From contig NZ_FNAI01000010.1 of assembly GCF_900101875.1 (NCBI RefSeq), positions 1-64,000 on the forward strand: a stretch of DNA of 64,000 nucleotides, given 5' to 3'. Shown here piece after piece: positions 47,814 through 56,845 of the stretch. This DNA comes from Mucilaginibacter pineti (GTDB lineage Bacteria; Bacteroidota; Bacteroidia; Sphingobacteriales; Sphingobacteriaceae). The notes below the pieces were generated by a model, which was not told the origin of the DNA, did no database searches, and was given only the letters and a program-made list of their open reading frames with translations. Each line of letters opens with the position of its first letter. Position 1 is the stretch's first letter. The translations under genes and the position numbers were made by a program.

Positions 47814-49139
47814 ATGATGATCAACCGGTCCTTTATTATTTTAATAAGTTGTGTGGCTGCTCTTGGCGGCTTGCTGTTTGGATTTGACACCGCGATCATT
47901 TCCGGTGCCATCCCCTATATCACGCCTTATTTTGGGCTGGATGCGGGTGGTTTGGGTTGGGCGGTCGGCTGCATTTTGATTGGCTGCGCCGCCGGCGCTT
48001 TAGGTGCGGGATGGTTAGCCGAAAGGTTTGGAAGACTTGCAACATTAATTGTTTGCGCGCTGCTATTTGCTGTATCAGGCATAGGTGCTGGATTATCCCA
48101 TAGTTTGTTTGTTTTTGTGCTTTTCAGGTTAATTGGCGGTCTGGGTGTTGGCGCGGCGGCGATGGTGTCGCCGATGTATATCGCTGAAACCGTTCCGGCC
48201 CATTGGCGTGGCAGATTGGTTTCGTTGTATCAATTAGCGATCGTCAGCGGTATTTTACTTGCTTATTTTTCGAATTACTTTTTTGAACGCTTTGATCATA
48301 ACTGGCGGCTGATGTTTGCCTCACAGGCTGCGCCCGCGCTGCTCTTCCTGATCTTGTTGTTTTTAGTGCCGGAGACACCACGCTGGTTATTACGTCATCA
48401 GCGCAAAATAGAAGCACTGGCTATCCTGATCCGCATTTCCGGCAGCGAAGCCGCACAAACAGAACTGGCTCAAATAGAAAATAGCTTTACAACTGAAAGT
48501 GGTTCAGCATTTCAGCTGCTATTTAGTAAAGCCAGCCGCCCTGTCTTAGCCACCGGTATCCTGATCGCAGTTTTCCAGCAGGTGACCGGTATCAATGCCG
48601 TATTGTATTACGCCCCGCTGATCTTCAAAGAAACCGGCCTGAACAATAGTTCTGCACTCTTACAAACCATTGGCATCGGCGCGGTCAACGTCTTGGCTAC
48701 TTTCATCGCCATTGGGTTTGTCGACAAGGTTGGGCGAAAGAAATTCCTGCTGATCGGCAGCCTCCTGATGGGTACCTGCTTAGTGGTACTCGCCTTTTGT
48801 TTTAATTACCAATATTTTGATCATTATATCGTGCTGGTGGTGCTCGTGCTTTATGTGGGCACTTTCGGTTGTACGCTGGGCGCGGTGACCTGGGTCTATC
48901 TCTCGGAGATCTTCCCCAACCGAATAAGGGGCCTGGCGCTCTCGGTAGCAACGCTTGCCTTGTGGCTGGCTGATTTTATAGTGACTTATACTTTCCCGCT
49001 ATTGATCAAGAATTTGGGTACGCCGCTCACCCTGGGCTGTTACGCCCTGTGTTGTATCCTGTCGTTTATTTATGTGCTGAATAAGGTGCCGGAAACCAAG
49101 GACAAAACACTGGAAGAAATTGAAACCTTATTTATCTAA
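47814..49139 (+). CDS. MFS sugar porter
   Basis: The 441-residue protein is a 12-helix sugar porter. Family motifs are GGLLFGFDTAIISGAI (residues 18-33), WLAERFGRL, VPETPRWLLRHQR (about 182-194) and the closing VPETKDKTLEEIE. It imports a sugar by proton symport or facilitation; the locus downstream suggests galactose or a related sugar. It heads an operon with the PhyH, isomerase-like and beta-helix genes. Confidence 0.9.
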   Translation: MMINRSFIILISCVAALGGLLFGFDTAIISGAIPYITPYFGLDAGGLGWAVGCILIGCAAGALGAGWLAERFGRLATLIVCALLFAVSGIGAGLSHSLFVFVLFRLIGGLGVGAAAMVSPMYIAETVPAHWRGRLVSLYQLAIVSGILLAYFSNYFFERFDHNWRLMFASQAAPALLFLILLFLVPETPRWLLRHQRKIEALAILIRISGSEAAQTELAQIENSFTTESGSAFQLLFSKASRPVLATGILIAVFQQVTGINAVLYYAPLIFKETGLNNSSALLQTIGIGAVNVLATFIAIGFVDKVGRKKFLLIGSLLMGTCLVVLAFCFNYQYFDHYIVLVVLVLYVGTFGCTLGAVTWVYLSEIFPNRIRGLALSVATLALWLADFIVTYTFPLLIKNLGTPLTLGCYALCCILSFIYVLNKVPETKDKTLEEIETLFI

Positions 49140-49143
49140 TGCC

Positions 49144-50025
49144 ATGAAGATCGACATCAGTAACGCCTATATCCAAAAGAAAGCGCTTAGCGCCGACAAT
49201 ATCCAATTCTACCGGGAATACGGCTTTCTGGTAGCCAAGGCCTTGTTCAGCCAGAAAGAGATCGCGGCATTAAAAGCCGAGACCGCCAGTATCTTCCGCG
49301 GGGAACGCGGGCAAATATCCGGCTTATTGCCGCCAGCGGGTTTGAACGATGATGAGATCCTGAAACAATATGTCGCCATCCATTTTCCCCATAAGCTTTC
49401 GTCCCTGATCAAAGAAAACCTCTCGCATCCCGATGTGATCCGAATTTTGAAGAAGATCGTCAGCCCGAACCTGAAGTGCATGCAATCCATGCTTTTTGTC
49501 AAGGCGCCGGGCAAGGCAGGACAAAGCTGGCACCAGGACGAATTTTATATCCCCACAAGGGATAAATCCCTGGTCGGGGTGTGGATCGCCGTGGATGACG
49601 CCACCGAGTATAATGGCTGCCTGTGGATCATCCCCGGCTCCCATAAGCCCGGCTTTATGCGCCGCAGGGTGGCGAATTTATCAGATGAATACGCCGATGT
49701 GGATACGGTGGATGTGAGCGGATTTTACCCGGACCACCAAGTACCCGTGGAGGTCAGCAGCGGATCGGTAGTGTTCTTTAACGGCTACACACTGCATAGC
49801 TCCAAGCGCAACAAAACCAAAAATTGTTTCCGAACGGCGCTGGTCAACCATTACATGAGCGCGGAATCCATGCTGCCCTGGGACCAGGACGGCAAACTCG
49901 AACCGACTGAAGACCTGCGCGACATCGTGCTGGTTGCCGGAAAAGATCCTTATGCTTACAAAGGCACGGTAGATGTGAACCAACCCTATTTACGGCCCGA
50001 GGTCCTTAATATTAAAACGTCATGA
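49144..50025 (+). CDS. Phytanoyl-CoA dioxygenase (PhyH) family protein
   Basis: The 293-residue protein is an Fe(II)/2-oxoglutarate oxygenase of the PhyH family. The metal motif HxD is in SWHQDEFYIP (about residues 129-138); the distal His and the 2-oxoglutarate Arg are in LHSSKRNKTKNCFRTALVNHY. The substrate is unknown. The ATG at 49144 lies five bases after the porter stop; a longer TTG start inside the porter gene is unlikely. Confidence 0.85.
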   Translation: MKIDISNAYIQKKALSADNIQFYREYGFLVAKALFSQKEIAALKAETASIFRGERGQISGLLPPAGLNDDEILKQYVAIHFPHKLSSLIKENLSHPDVIRILKKIVSPNLKCMQSMLFVKAPGKAGQSWHQDEFYIPTRDKSLVGVWIAVDDATEYNGCLWIIPGSHKPGFMRRRVANLSDEYADVDTVDVSGFYPDHQVPVEVSSGSVVFFNGYTLHSSKRNKTKNCFRTALVNHYMSAESMLPWDQDGKLEPTEDLRDIVLVAGKDPYAYKGTVDVNQPYLRPEVLNIKTS

Positions 50026-50804
50026 GCCTGCAATACTTTTGCCCGAGATGGGGCAGCGAACATATCGACTGGGCCGATTTCTTCATACGGTGTAAAGATG
50101 CTGGGTTTGATGGCGTGGAGTACGCGATATCGTCGGCAACTCCAACCAGGGAATTGGATATCGTTTGGGATCTGGCTGCAAAAAACAATATATTAATGCT
50201 CGCCCAGCACTATGACACGAATGAGTCTGATTTTGAAAGGCACATTGAGCAGTATAGCCAATGGCTGAACCGCATCAGCAGGTACCCGGTTCTGAGCATT
50301 AACTCGCAGACCGGTAAGGACTTTTTCAGTTTTGAGCAGAACCTTCGCCTCATCGATCAGGCCATGGATCTCGCCGCACGGACCGGCATTCCCATTTCGC
50401 ATGAAACCCATCGTGGCAAGTTTTCCTATTCGGCGCATATGACCAAACAATACTTATACTGGTTCAGCGAGCTGCGGCTTACGCTTGACCTGTCGCACTG
50501 GGTCAATGTATCCGAATCTTACTTACAGGACCAACAAACAACGGTGATCGAAGCGATGGAACGAACCGATCACCTCCATGCGCGGGTGGGTTTTCCCGAA
50601 GGCCCGCAGGTACCTGATCCAAGGTTGCCCGAATGGCGGGAGGCGCTCAACTACCACCTGAACTGGTGGGACCATGTGGTTTCCTTGCAGCCACACATCA
50701 GTATCACGCCCGAGTTTGGGCCATACCCCTATAATGTGTCCGGCACAGATCAATGGGAGGTGAATGTCTGGATGATGAATTTTTTAAAGAAACGGTATGC
50801 GTAA
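50022..50804 (+). CDS. Xylose-isomerase-like TIM barrel (sugar phosphate isomerase/epimerase)
   Basis: The 260-residue protein has the AP-endonuclease-2 TIM-barrel pattern: WADFFIRCKDAGFDGVEYAI near the start, then metal-ligand segments ISHETHRG, LTLDLSHW, HLHARVGFP and ITPEFGPYPY. Such proteins isomerise or epimerise sugars and related acids. It overlaps its neighbours by four and eight bases, so it is part of the same operon. Confidence 0.82.
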   Translation: MSLQYFCPRWGSEHIDWADFFIRCKDAGFDGVEYAISSATPTRELDIVWDLAAKNNILMLAQHYDTNESDFERHIEQYSQWLNRISRYPVLSINSQTGKDFFSFEQNLRLIDQAMDLAARTGIPISHETHRGKFSYSAHMTKQYLYWFSELRLTLDLSHWVNVSESYLQDQQTTVIEAMERTDHLHARVGFPEGPQVPDPRLPEWREALNYHLNWWDHVVSLQPHISITPEFGPYPYNVSGTDQWEVNVWMMNFLKKRYA

Positions 50805-52332
50805 ACTATTCAGCCTATATCTCTGTTTGCTCTCGCTGATGGCCTCTGCGACGGAATACCATGTGGCCAAAAAAGGTAGACATACTTTCCGTACGATTGG
50901 TGAAGCGGCAGCAGTGGCCAAGCCCGGCGATGTCATTATCGTCCATAACGGTATTTACCGCGAACTCGTCGCGCCGGCTATTTCCGGTGTTACTTACCGC
51001 GCCGCCAAAGGCGAAAAACCCGAGATCCGCGGTTCAGAGGTTGTTAGTGCCTGGACACCTGAGCGCCCCGGTATTTGGAAACTGGTGCTGCCCAACAGTT
51101 ATTTTGGTAACTATAATCCCTACACCGACCTCATCTTTGGCGATTGGTTCTTTCCTCAAAAACTAAAACTTCATACCGGCGAGGTTTATCTCAACGGCAA
51201 AGCCCTGGAAGAAGGCCCGGGTTGGACGACCGAACAAAAGGATGGGCAAACTATTATTTACGCGCACTTTAATCATTTGAATGCGAAAGATGTGGTCGAG
51301 ATCAATGTCAGGCCATCTTGTTTTTACCCTGCTAAAACCGGTGTGAATAACATTACCGTCAGCGGCTTTGTCCTGAAGCAAGCGGCCACGCAATGGGCCG
51401 CGCCTACTGCCGAACAGGTCGGTATCATCGGCACGAACTGGAGCAGTGGCTGGACCATTGAAAACAATACCATCAGCGACAGCAAATGCGTGGGGATTAC
51501 CCTCGGTAAAGACCGCGCTTCCGGGCAAAACCCCTGGTCGGCGGAAATGTCCAAAGAAGGATCGGATATCTATAACGATATGATCAAACTGGTAGCTGCT
51601 CGTGACTGGAATAAGCAAAATATCGGTTCACATATTGTACGTAACAATACGATCTATAACTGCGGTGTTGCCGGTATCTGTGGCAGCCTGGGCGCGATCA
51701 ACAGCCAAATATTACATAATACCATCCATGATATTTATACCCGCCGCAACTTCTATGGTGCAGAGATGGCCGGCATCAAAATTCACGGTGCCATTGATGT
51801 CATCATTAAGGGTAATAAAGTCAGCAACGCCTTTATCGGCCTTTGGCTGGACTGGATGGCACAAGGGACGGTAATTTCCGGCAATACCTTTTCGGGTAAT
51901 GATTATGCGGACTTCTTTCCGGAAGTTAATCACGGGCCGTATTTATTTAAAGATAATGTAATGCTGTCGCCAGTCGCCTTCCGCGATTGGTCAGAAGGCG
52001 GCACCCTTACCCATAATTTATTTGGCGGCAAGCTGAGCCGAGCACCGCAGGATAGGCAAACGCCTTATTTTAAACCACACAGTACCAAGATCATCGGCGT
52101 CAAAAAAATATTGGGCGGCAATAATACATTCACCAACAACTACTTCTTGAGTGACGGGCCAGAATTGAAAATTCCTTTGATGCATCCCTGGGATAAACCC
52201 GACAGCCTGCAAAGCTATGGGCTGAGCCTGTACGACAGTGCTGCGCAGCCTGTTATCCGGCGCAATAACCATATAATCACCAAAAAAAATATAGCCCATA
52301 TTATCAAACAGCATTTTTTATTTACCCCCTAA
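50797..52332 (+). CDS. Exported right-handed beta-helix protein
   Basis: The 511-residue protein has a signal peptide (to about residue 18, LMASATE) and a DUF1565-like start (YHVAKKGRHTFRTIGEAAAVAKPGDVIIVHNGIYRE). A right-handed parallel beta-helix follows, seen as repeated N-rich turns (GWTIENNTISDSKCVGITLG, HIVRNNTIYNCGVAGICG, VIIKGNKVSNAFIGLWLD). Such proteins are polysaccharide lyases or hydrolases; the exact activity cannot be read off. The last bases carry the -35 element of the next promoter. Confidence 0.8.
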   Translation: MRKLFSLYLCLLSLMASATEYHVAKKGRHTFRTIGEAAAVAKPGDVIIVHNGIYRELVAPAISGVTYRAAKGEKPEIRGSEVVSAWTPERPGIWKLVLPNSYFGNYNPYTDLIFGDWFFPQKLKLHTGEVYLNGKALEEGPGWTTEQKDGQTIIYAHFNHLNAKDVVEINVRPSCFYPAKTGVNNITVSGFVLKQAATQWAAPTAEQVGIIGTNWSSGWTIENNTISDSKCVGITLGKDRASGQNPWSAEMSKEGSDIYNDMIKLVAARDWNKQNIGSHIVRNNTIYNCGVAGICGSLGAINSQILHNTIHDIYTRRNFYGAEMAGIKIHGAIDVIIKGNKVSNAFIGLWLDWMAQGTVISGNTFSGNDYADFFPEVNHGPYLFKDNVMLSPVAFRDWSEGGTLTHNLFGGKLSRAPQDRQTPYFKPHSTKIIGVKKILGGNNTFTNNYFLSDGPELKIPLMHPWDKPDSLQSYGLSLYDSAAQPVIRRNNHIITKKNIAHIIKQHFLFTP

Positions 52333-52348
52333 GCCGCTCTATACCGTC
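52324..52348 (+). promoter_or_regulatory. ECF-type promoter upstream of the GH2/galK operon
   Basis: ACCCC (52324-52328) and CGTC (52345-52348, in CCGTCTTACT) are 16 bases apart, and CCCTAAGCC precedes the spacer as in the fecR2 promoter. It begins inside the end of the beta-helix gene and lies 25 bases before the next ATG. Confidence 0.55.
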
Positions 52349-52372
52349 TTACTATAAATTAAACCAAAAAAC

Positions 52373-52801
52373 ATGAAACGCAAATTGATCATAGCCTTGC
52401 TGTGCCTGAGTACAGCCGCTTTCGCACAGAAAAAAACAGATTTTACCGGTAAGTTCAAAGTGAATAAGGAACGCACCAATTTCGGGCAGGCGCCCGAATT
52501 TATCCTACCCCGTTTTATTATCGTTAAACAAACCGGTGACAAGCTTATCGTATCTCGTATTAAGCTTGACCAGCAGTTAATGGAATTGCCGGCGGTGAGC
52601 GATACGCTGGCGTTTACAGGTAATGCCGGCTTCAAATGGCTGAGCGATACTTCGCTGCAGGTCAGCAAACAAAACGGCGCGGCTTCCTGGACCGAGATCT
52701 GGACACTGGAAGACCAAGGCAAGACGCTGCACCTTGAGCGCGATGTGGTGCAGAGCGATGATTTCAAATACCACACGATCGCTTATTTCGACAAACAATA
52801 A
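52373..52801 (+). CDS. Small exported hypothetical protein
   Basis: The 142-residue protein has a signal peptide (MKRKLIIALLCLSTAAFAQ) and a beta-rich mature part (FTGKFKVNKERTNFGQAPEF, SDTSLQVSKQNGAASWTEIWTLEDQGKTLHLERDVV) that looks lipocalin-like. No family is certain. It is the first gene after the ECF-type promoter and precedes the GH2 gene by one base. Confidence 0.6.
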   Translation: MKRKLIIALLCLSTAAFAQKKTDFTGKFKVNKERTNFGQAPEFILPRFIIVKQTGDKLIVSRIKLDQQLMELPAVSDTLAFTGNAGFKWLSDTSLQVSKQNGAASWTEIWTLEDQGKTLHLERDVVQSDDFKYHTIAYFDKQ

Positions 52802-52802
52802 T

Positions 52803-55142
52803 ATGAAAATCATAGCACTTTCTCTATTGCTCGCTGCGGCAAGTCCGGTACTGGCGCAGGATTACCACATGCAGCCCATACCTATTCAAACCCGCTGGGC
52901 CAAAGACGTCTCACCGACGAACGCGTTAAAGGAATACCCGCGCCCGCAACTGGTGCGGGCAAACTGGACCAACCTGAACGGGCTTTGGGATTATACTATC
53001 ACTGCCAAAGACGCCACGCAGCCTACCAAGGCTGACGGCAAAATATTAGTGCCCTATCCTATAGAATCGGCGTTATCCGGTGTAAAGAAGGCGCTATTGC
53101 CCAACCAAAACCTGTGGTACAAACGCAGCTTTCAAAAACCGGCACTAAAAACCGGTGAACGTGTTCAGTTAAACTTCGGCGCGGTGGATTATCAGGCCAC
53201 TGTATTTGTAAACAGTACGCAGGTCGGCCAGCATGAGGGTGGCTACACCGAATTTTCATTCGATATCACCAGCGCCTTAAAGGATGGCAGCAATGAGATC
53301 GTAGTGAAAGTATTTGATCCCTCTGACCAGGGTGTGGGTCCGCATGGTAAACAAGTATTGAACCCGAAGGATATTTATTATACGCCAACCTCGGGGATCT
53401 GGCAAACCGTCTGGCTGGAAGTATTGCCTGCGCATGCTATCAGTTCTTTGACCATCACACCTGATATTGACAGATCGGTCGTGAATATCACCGTAAATTC
53501 AGCTGCTACTTCGCCAGTTCAATTAATGATCGACGGCAAAACAGTCAATGGCACCACAAACAAGAATATGGCGATTCCGATCAAAAATGTTAGGTTATGG
53601 TCACCGGCCACGCCTAACCTGTATGAGTTCAGCGCCAAACTGGGCAGCGATGTTGTTAAGTCATACTTCGGTATGCGCAAAATAGCGGTTCAAAAAGATG
53701 AAAAAGGATTTGACCGGATCTTCTTAAATAACAAGCCGTACTATAACTTAGGTGCCCTTGACCAGGGTTTCTGGCCGGACGGGCTCTATACTGCGCCAAC
53801 CGATGAGGCACTGGCTTTTGACATTATAGCCATTAAAGCCATGGGCTTTAATACTATCCGCAAACACATTAAAGTTGAACCTGCCCGATGGTATTACCAT
53901 GCCGATAAGAGCGGAATGCTGGTATGGCAGGACCTCGTGAACCCGAACCAAGGTTTGCCGGAAGGTGCTAAAGCCGCTTTTGAAAAACAGTCAGCTGAGG
54001 AAGTGCTGCAATTACACAATTATCCGAGCATCGTGACTTGGGTACTCTTTAACGAGAAATGGGGCCAGTATGACCAGGAGCGTTTGACCAAATGGTTGAA
54101 AGCGGCTGATCCGTCGCGCATTGTGAACGGGCATACTGGTGAATTGCTGTATGTGAACGAGCAGTTGCGTTCGCCATCGCCGAATGCTTATATCAGTGCG
54201 GATATGACCGATGTACACGCTTATCCCGACCCAATGAACAGCCTGAAAATGAATGGTAAAGCCCAGGTTTGCGGCGAGTTCGGCGGTATTGGCGTCTTTA
54301 TCCCTGACCACCAGTGGATCACGGGTTCAGCCTGGGGTTATGTGCAGGAAAAACCTGCCGGCCTGAAAGCGAAATACACCATCATGCAGCAGCACCTCCA
54401 GCTTTTCCAAAACGAAGGCCTGGGCGGTTCTATCTATACCCAGCCTTTCGATGTGGAGGGTGAGCAGAACGGACTGATGACCTATGACCGCGAAGTGGTG
54501 AAGATCCCGTTTGCGGAACTTCGCGAGATTCATAAATTTTTGAATCCTGATATGGGCATTATCCCTGTTGTTACGGCTAAGGATGCTGACCTAACTGAGC
54601 CGGGATTACTGTATAGCAAATTGTTGCAGGAGTATATTGATGGCAAGCGCGATGGTGCGTTCCTGAAAAAAATGGCGATGATGGCCAGCCAGGCCGGTGA
54701 TAAAAGCGGCGCGGCACTGGCCGGCGCGGATTATATCAAAACGATCAAAACCCCGCTCAGCGACGACGATATCCAGTCGGTGATCCAGTTTACGGCCAGC
54801 ACCAAAGACGCGGGCTTCGCCTATATGAATAGCAATGCTGAAGTTTTTAAAAGGACCATGGGCGACCGGAAGTATACCGTCGCGGTCATGAATATGATCT
54901 TCAAAGGCGAGATGGAACCCTTGATGCAGGCTAAGGCCGGTTGGGACGAGATCGAAGCCAAAATAAAACCATACGGCGCGGCCGGTGAGGAGATCTTTTT
55001 ACGGGCGAAGACGATCGCATTTTATAATGAACAGAACTGGGCGGGTTACAAACCGGTTGCTAAGGCATACCTGGACAAGTATGGTAAGAATATTTCCGGG
55101 AATGAAAAAACGACCTTCCAGCAAGCCATTGACCAGCACTAA
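52803..55142 (+). CDS. Glycoside hydrolase family 2 protein
   Basis: The 779-residue exported enzyme (signal peptide to about residue 19, SPVLAQ) has the GH2 layout: jelly-roll sugar-binding domain (to about 200), Ig-like domain (about 205-305) and TIM barrel. The acid/base Glu is in VLFNEKWGQYD (about residue 418) and the likely nucleophile in CGEFGG (about 491). Family activities include beta-galactosidase, beta-glucuronidase and beta-mannosidase; galK downstream favours a galactoside. The ATG at 52803 begins the signal peptide. Confidence 0.88.
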   Translation: MKIIALSLLLAAASPVLAQDYHMQPIPIQTRWAKDVSPTNALKEYPRPQLVRANWTNLNGLWDYTITAKDATQPTKADGKILVPYPIESALSGVKKALLPNQNLWYKRSFQKPALKTGERVQLNFGAVDYQATVFVNSTQVGQHEGGYTEFSFDITSALKDGSNEIVVKVFDPSDQGVGPHGKQVLNPKDIYYTPTSGIWQTVWLEVLPAHAISSLTITPDIDRSVVNITVNSAATSPVQLMIDGKTVNGTTNKNMAIPIKNVRLWSPATPNLYEFSAKLGSDVVKSYFGMRKIAVQKDEKGFDRIFLNNKPYYNLGALDQGFWPDGLYTAPTDEALAFDIIAIKAMGFNTIRKHIKVEPARWYYHADKSGMLVWQDLVNPNQGLPEGAKAAFEKQSAEEVLQLHNYPSIVTWVLFNEKWGQYDQERLTKWLKAADPSRIVNGHTGELLYVNEQLRSPSPNAYISADMTDVHAYPDPMNSLKMNGKAQVCGEFGGIGVFIPDHQWITGSAWGYVQEKPAGLKAKYTIMQQHLQLFQNEGLGGSIYTQPFDVEGEQNGLMTYDREVVKIPFAELREIHKFLNPDMGIIPVVTAKDADLTEPGLLYSKLLQEYIDGKRDGAFLKKMAMMASQAGDKSGAALAGADYIKTIKTPLSDDDIQSVIQFTASTKDAGFAYMNSNAEVFKRTMGDRKYTVAVMNMIFKGEMEPLMQAKAGWDEIEAKIKPYGAAGEEIFLRAKTIAFYNEQNWAGYKPVAKAYLDKYGKNISGNEKTTFQQAIDQH

Positions 55143-55143
55143 C

Positions 55144-55416
55144 ATGAAGACACTGCTATTTGGTTGGCTTTGCCTGTTAATCTGTTCCTGCGGTACCCTG
55201 CGGACCACAGAAAACAACTGGACCGTAGAGGCGAGCCTTTTACCCGGAGCCGCAAGCGAATTGGTATTGACGGACTATGCCCCAATGGTATCTATGGATC
55301 ATGACGGACGAATATTTGCCTTTCGCTACTGTGTCCCGAGCTACGCGTTAGCGCAGCAGGTCCGGGCGCAGTTACTGGCGACGGGCCTGGTCGAATATAT
55401 TCAAATCAAACACTAA
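55144..55416 (+). CDS. Small lipoprotein preceding the subtilase
   Basis: A 90-residue lipoprotein (LLICSC lipobox, Cys about residue 16). Its C-terminal half (FAFRYCVPSYALAQQVRAQLLATGLVEYIQIKH) recalls the closing segment of I9-type subtilisin propeptides (..L...GVEYVE..). As it sits one base before the S8 protease gene, a chaperone or inhibitor role is conceivable. The longer frame starting inside the GH2 gene lacks a signal and is not used. Confidence 0.5.
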   Translation: MKTLLFGWLCLLICSCGTLRTTENNWTVEASLLPGAASELVLTDYAPMVSMDHDGRIFAFRYCVPSYALAQQVRAQLLATGLVEYIQIKH

Positions 55417-55417
55417 C

Positions 55418-56845
55418 ATGATCAAACTTATCTCATTTGCTGTAGGCCTATGCGCTTGTATACAAGTGCAAGCGCAGCAAATCCCCAATTGGCAAAACCA
55501 GGACCTGCAAAAGGACAGCCTGTTCGGTATCAGTACCGACAAGGCTTATACCTTATTGCAAGGCAGGAAAGCGACGCCAGTTATCGTGGCCGTCATCGAT
55601 GCCGGGGTCGATACCCTGCACGAGGACCTGAAAAGCGTATTATGGCTCAATGCAAAAAAGAAAAAAGGCGATAACGGCACCTATGGCTGGAGCTTTATCG
55701 GTTCGGCCAAAGGTAATGTGCATTATGACAATCTGGAACTGACCCGGCAGGTACGGCAGGGCGATACCACGCTGAAAAAGGAACTAGCCAGACAACTGGC
55801 CGAAGCGCAGCAAACGTACCAGGGCATGCGCAACTTTGAAGCCATCCTGAACAGTGTCACCAAAAAGATCGGCAAGGAAAATCCAGGCCTGGCTGATTTC
55901 AAAGCCTTCCAGCCGGACGGGCCGGGTGAAACCCAGGTAACCGGTACACTGATCAAAATATTATCGGAAAAAGATGATTTTGCCACCTTCAAACAGGAGC
56001 AAATTGACAAGGGCATCGAACATTATAAAGCATTGGCCGAATACCAGCTCAACATCGCTTATGACCCGCGGAGCATTGTCGGAGACGACTATTTAGATAG
56101 CAAGCAACATAATTATGGTTCAGCCGATAATAACGGCCCTGACCCAACGCATGGTACCCATGTATCGGGAATCATCGCCGCTGTCCGCCACAATGGCATA
56201 GGACTGGATGGGATCGCCGATCAGGTAAAAGTCATGAACATCCGCGCGGTACCCGACGGGGATGAGCGGGATAAGGATATCGCCAACGCGATCCGCTACG
56301 CTGCTGACCATGGTGCGAAGGTGATCAATATGAGTTTCGGCAAAAGCTATAGTTCCGATAAGAAAGCTGTCGATGAAGCCATGAAATATGCCCTCAAAAA
56401 AGACGTGCTATTGGTACAAGCAGCGGGTAATGACAACCACAACATTGACAGTTTGAATAATTTTCCGAACCGTAAGGTAGTAGCTGGTGCCTGGATCGTT
56501 GTCGGGGCTTCGGGCCTCCGTGACGATAAAGAACTCAAAGCGCCATTTTCCAATTATGGTAAAACCGCCGTTGATGTTTTTGCCCCCGGCGTGCAGATTT
56601 ATTCCAGCATCCCGGGTTCCAAGTATGCTTACTTTGACGGCACCAGTATGGCCTGCCCGGTCGTTGCAGGCTTAGCGGCTTTGATCAGGGAGTACTATCC
56701 CAAACTCAAAGCAACTGAGGTCAAAGACATCATCCTGAAAACCGTGGTGAAAAGAGATTCCCTCACCAATTATTGTTTAACCGGTGGTGTGGTGAATGCC
56801 TACCAGGCGCTTTTGTTAGCCGCAACCTATACCCACAGATCCTGA
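55418..56845 (+). CDS. S8-family serine peptidase (subtilase)
   Basis: The 475-residue exported protease (signal peptide to about residue 20, QVQAQ) carries the Asp-His-Ser triad: Asp61 in VIVAVIDAGVD, His245 in THGTHVSG and Ser410 in FDGTSMACPVVAG. The ~180 residues between Asp and His are an insertion compared with subtilisin, including a charged helical part (residues 110-215). It lacks a recognisable N-terminal propeptide. Its role within a sugar operon is unclear; it may process surface proteins. Confidence 0.88.
   Translation: MIKLISFAVGLCACIQVQAQQIPNWQNQDLQKDSLFGISTDKAYTLLQGRKATPVIVAVIDAGVDTLHEDLKSVLWLNAKKKKGDNGTYGWSFIGSAKGNVHYDNLELTRQVRQGDTTLKKELARQLAEAQQTYQGMRNFEAILNSVTKKIGKENPGLADFKAFQPDGPGETQVTGTLIKILSEKDDFATFKQEQIDKGIEHYKALAEYQLNIAYDPRSIVGDDYLDSKQHNYGSADNNGPDPTHGTHVSGIIAAVRHNGIGLDGIADQVKVMNIRAVPDGDERDKDIANAIRYAADHGAKVINMSFGKSYSSDKKAVDEAMKYALKKDVLLVQAAGNDNHNIDSLNNFPNRKVVAGAWIVVGASGLRDDKELKAPFSNYGKTAVDVFAPGVQIYSSIPGSKYAYFDGTSMACPVVAGLAALIREYYPKLKATEVKDIILKTVVKRDSLTNYCLTGGVVNAYQALLLAATYTHRS

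Noticed and set aside
52734..52802. Longer GH2 frame starting inside the preceding gene
   Set aside because: It lacks a signal peptide at its N-terminus; the ATG at 52803 starts a clear signal peptide.
54985..55143. Longer frame for the small lipoprotein
   Set aside because: It runs through the end of the GH2 gene in another frame and hides the lipoprotein signal.
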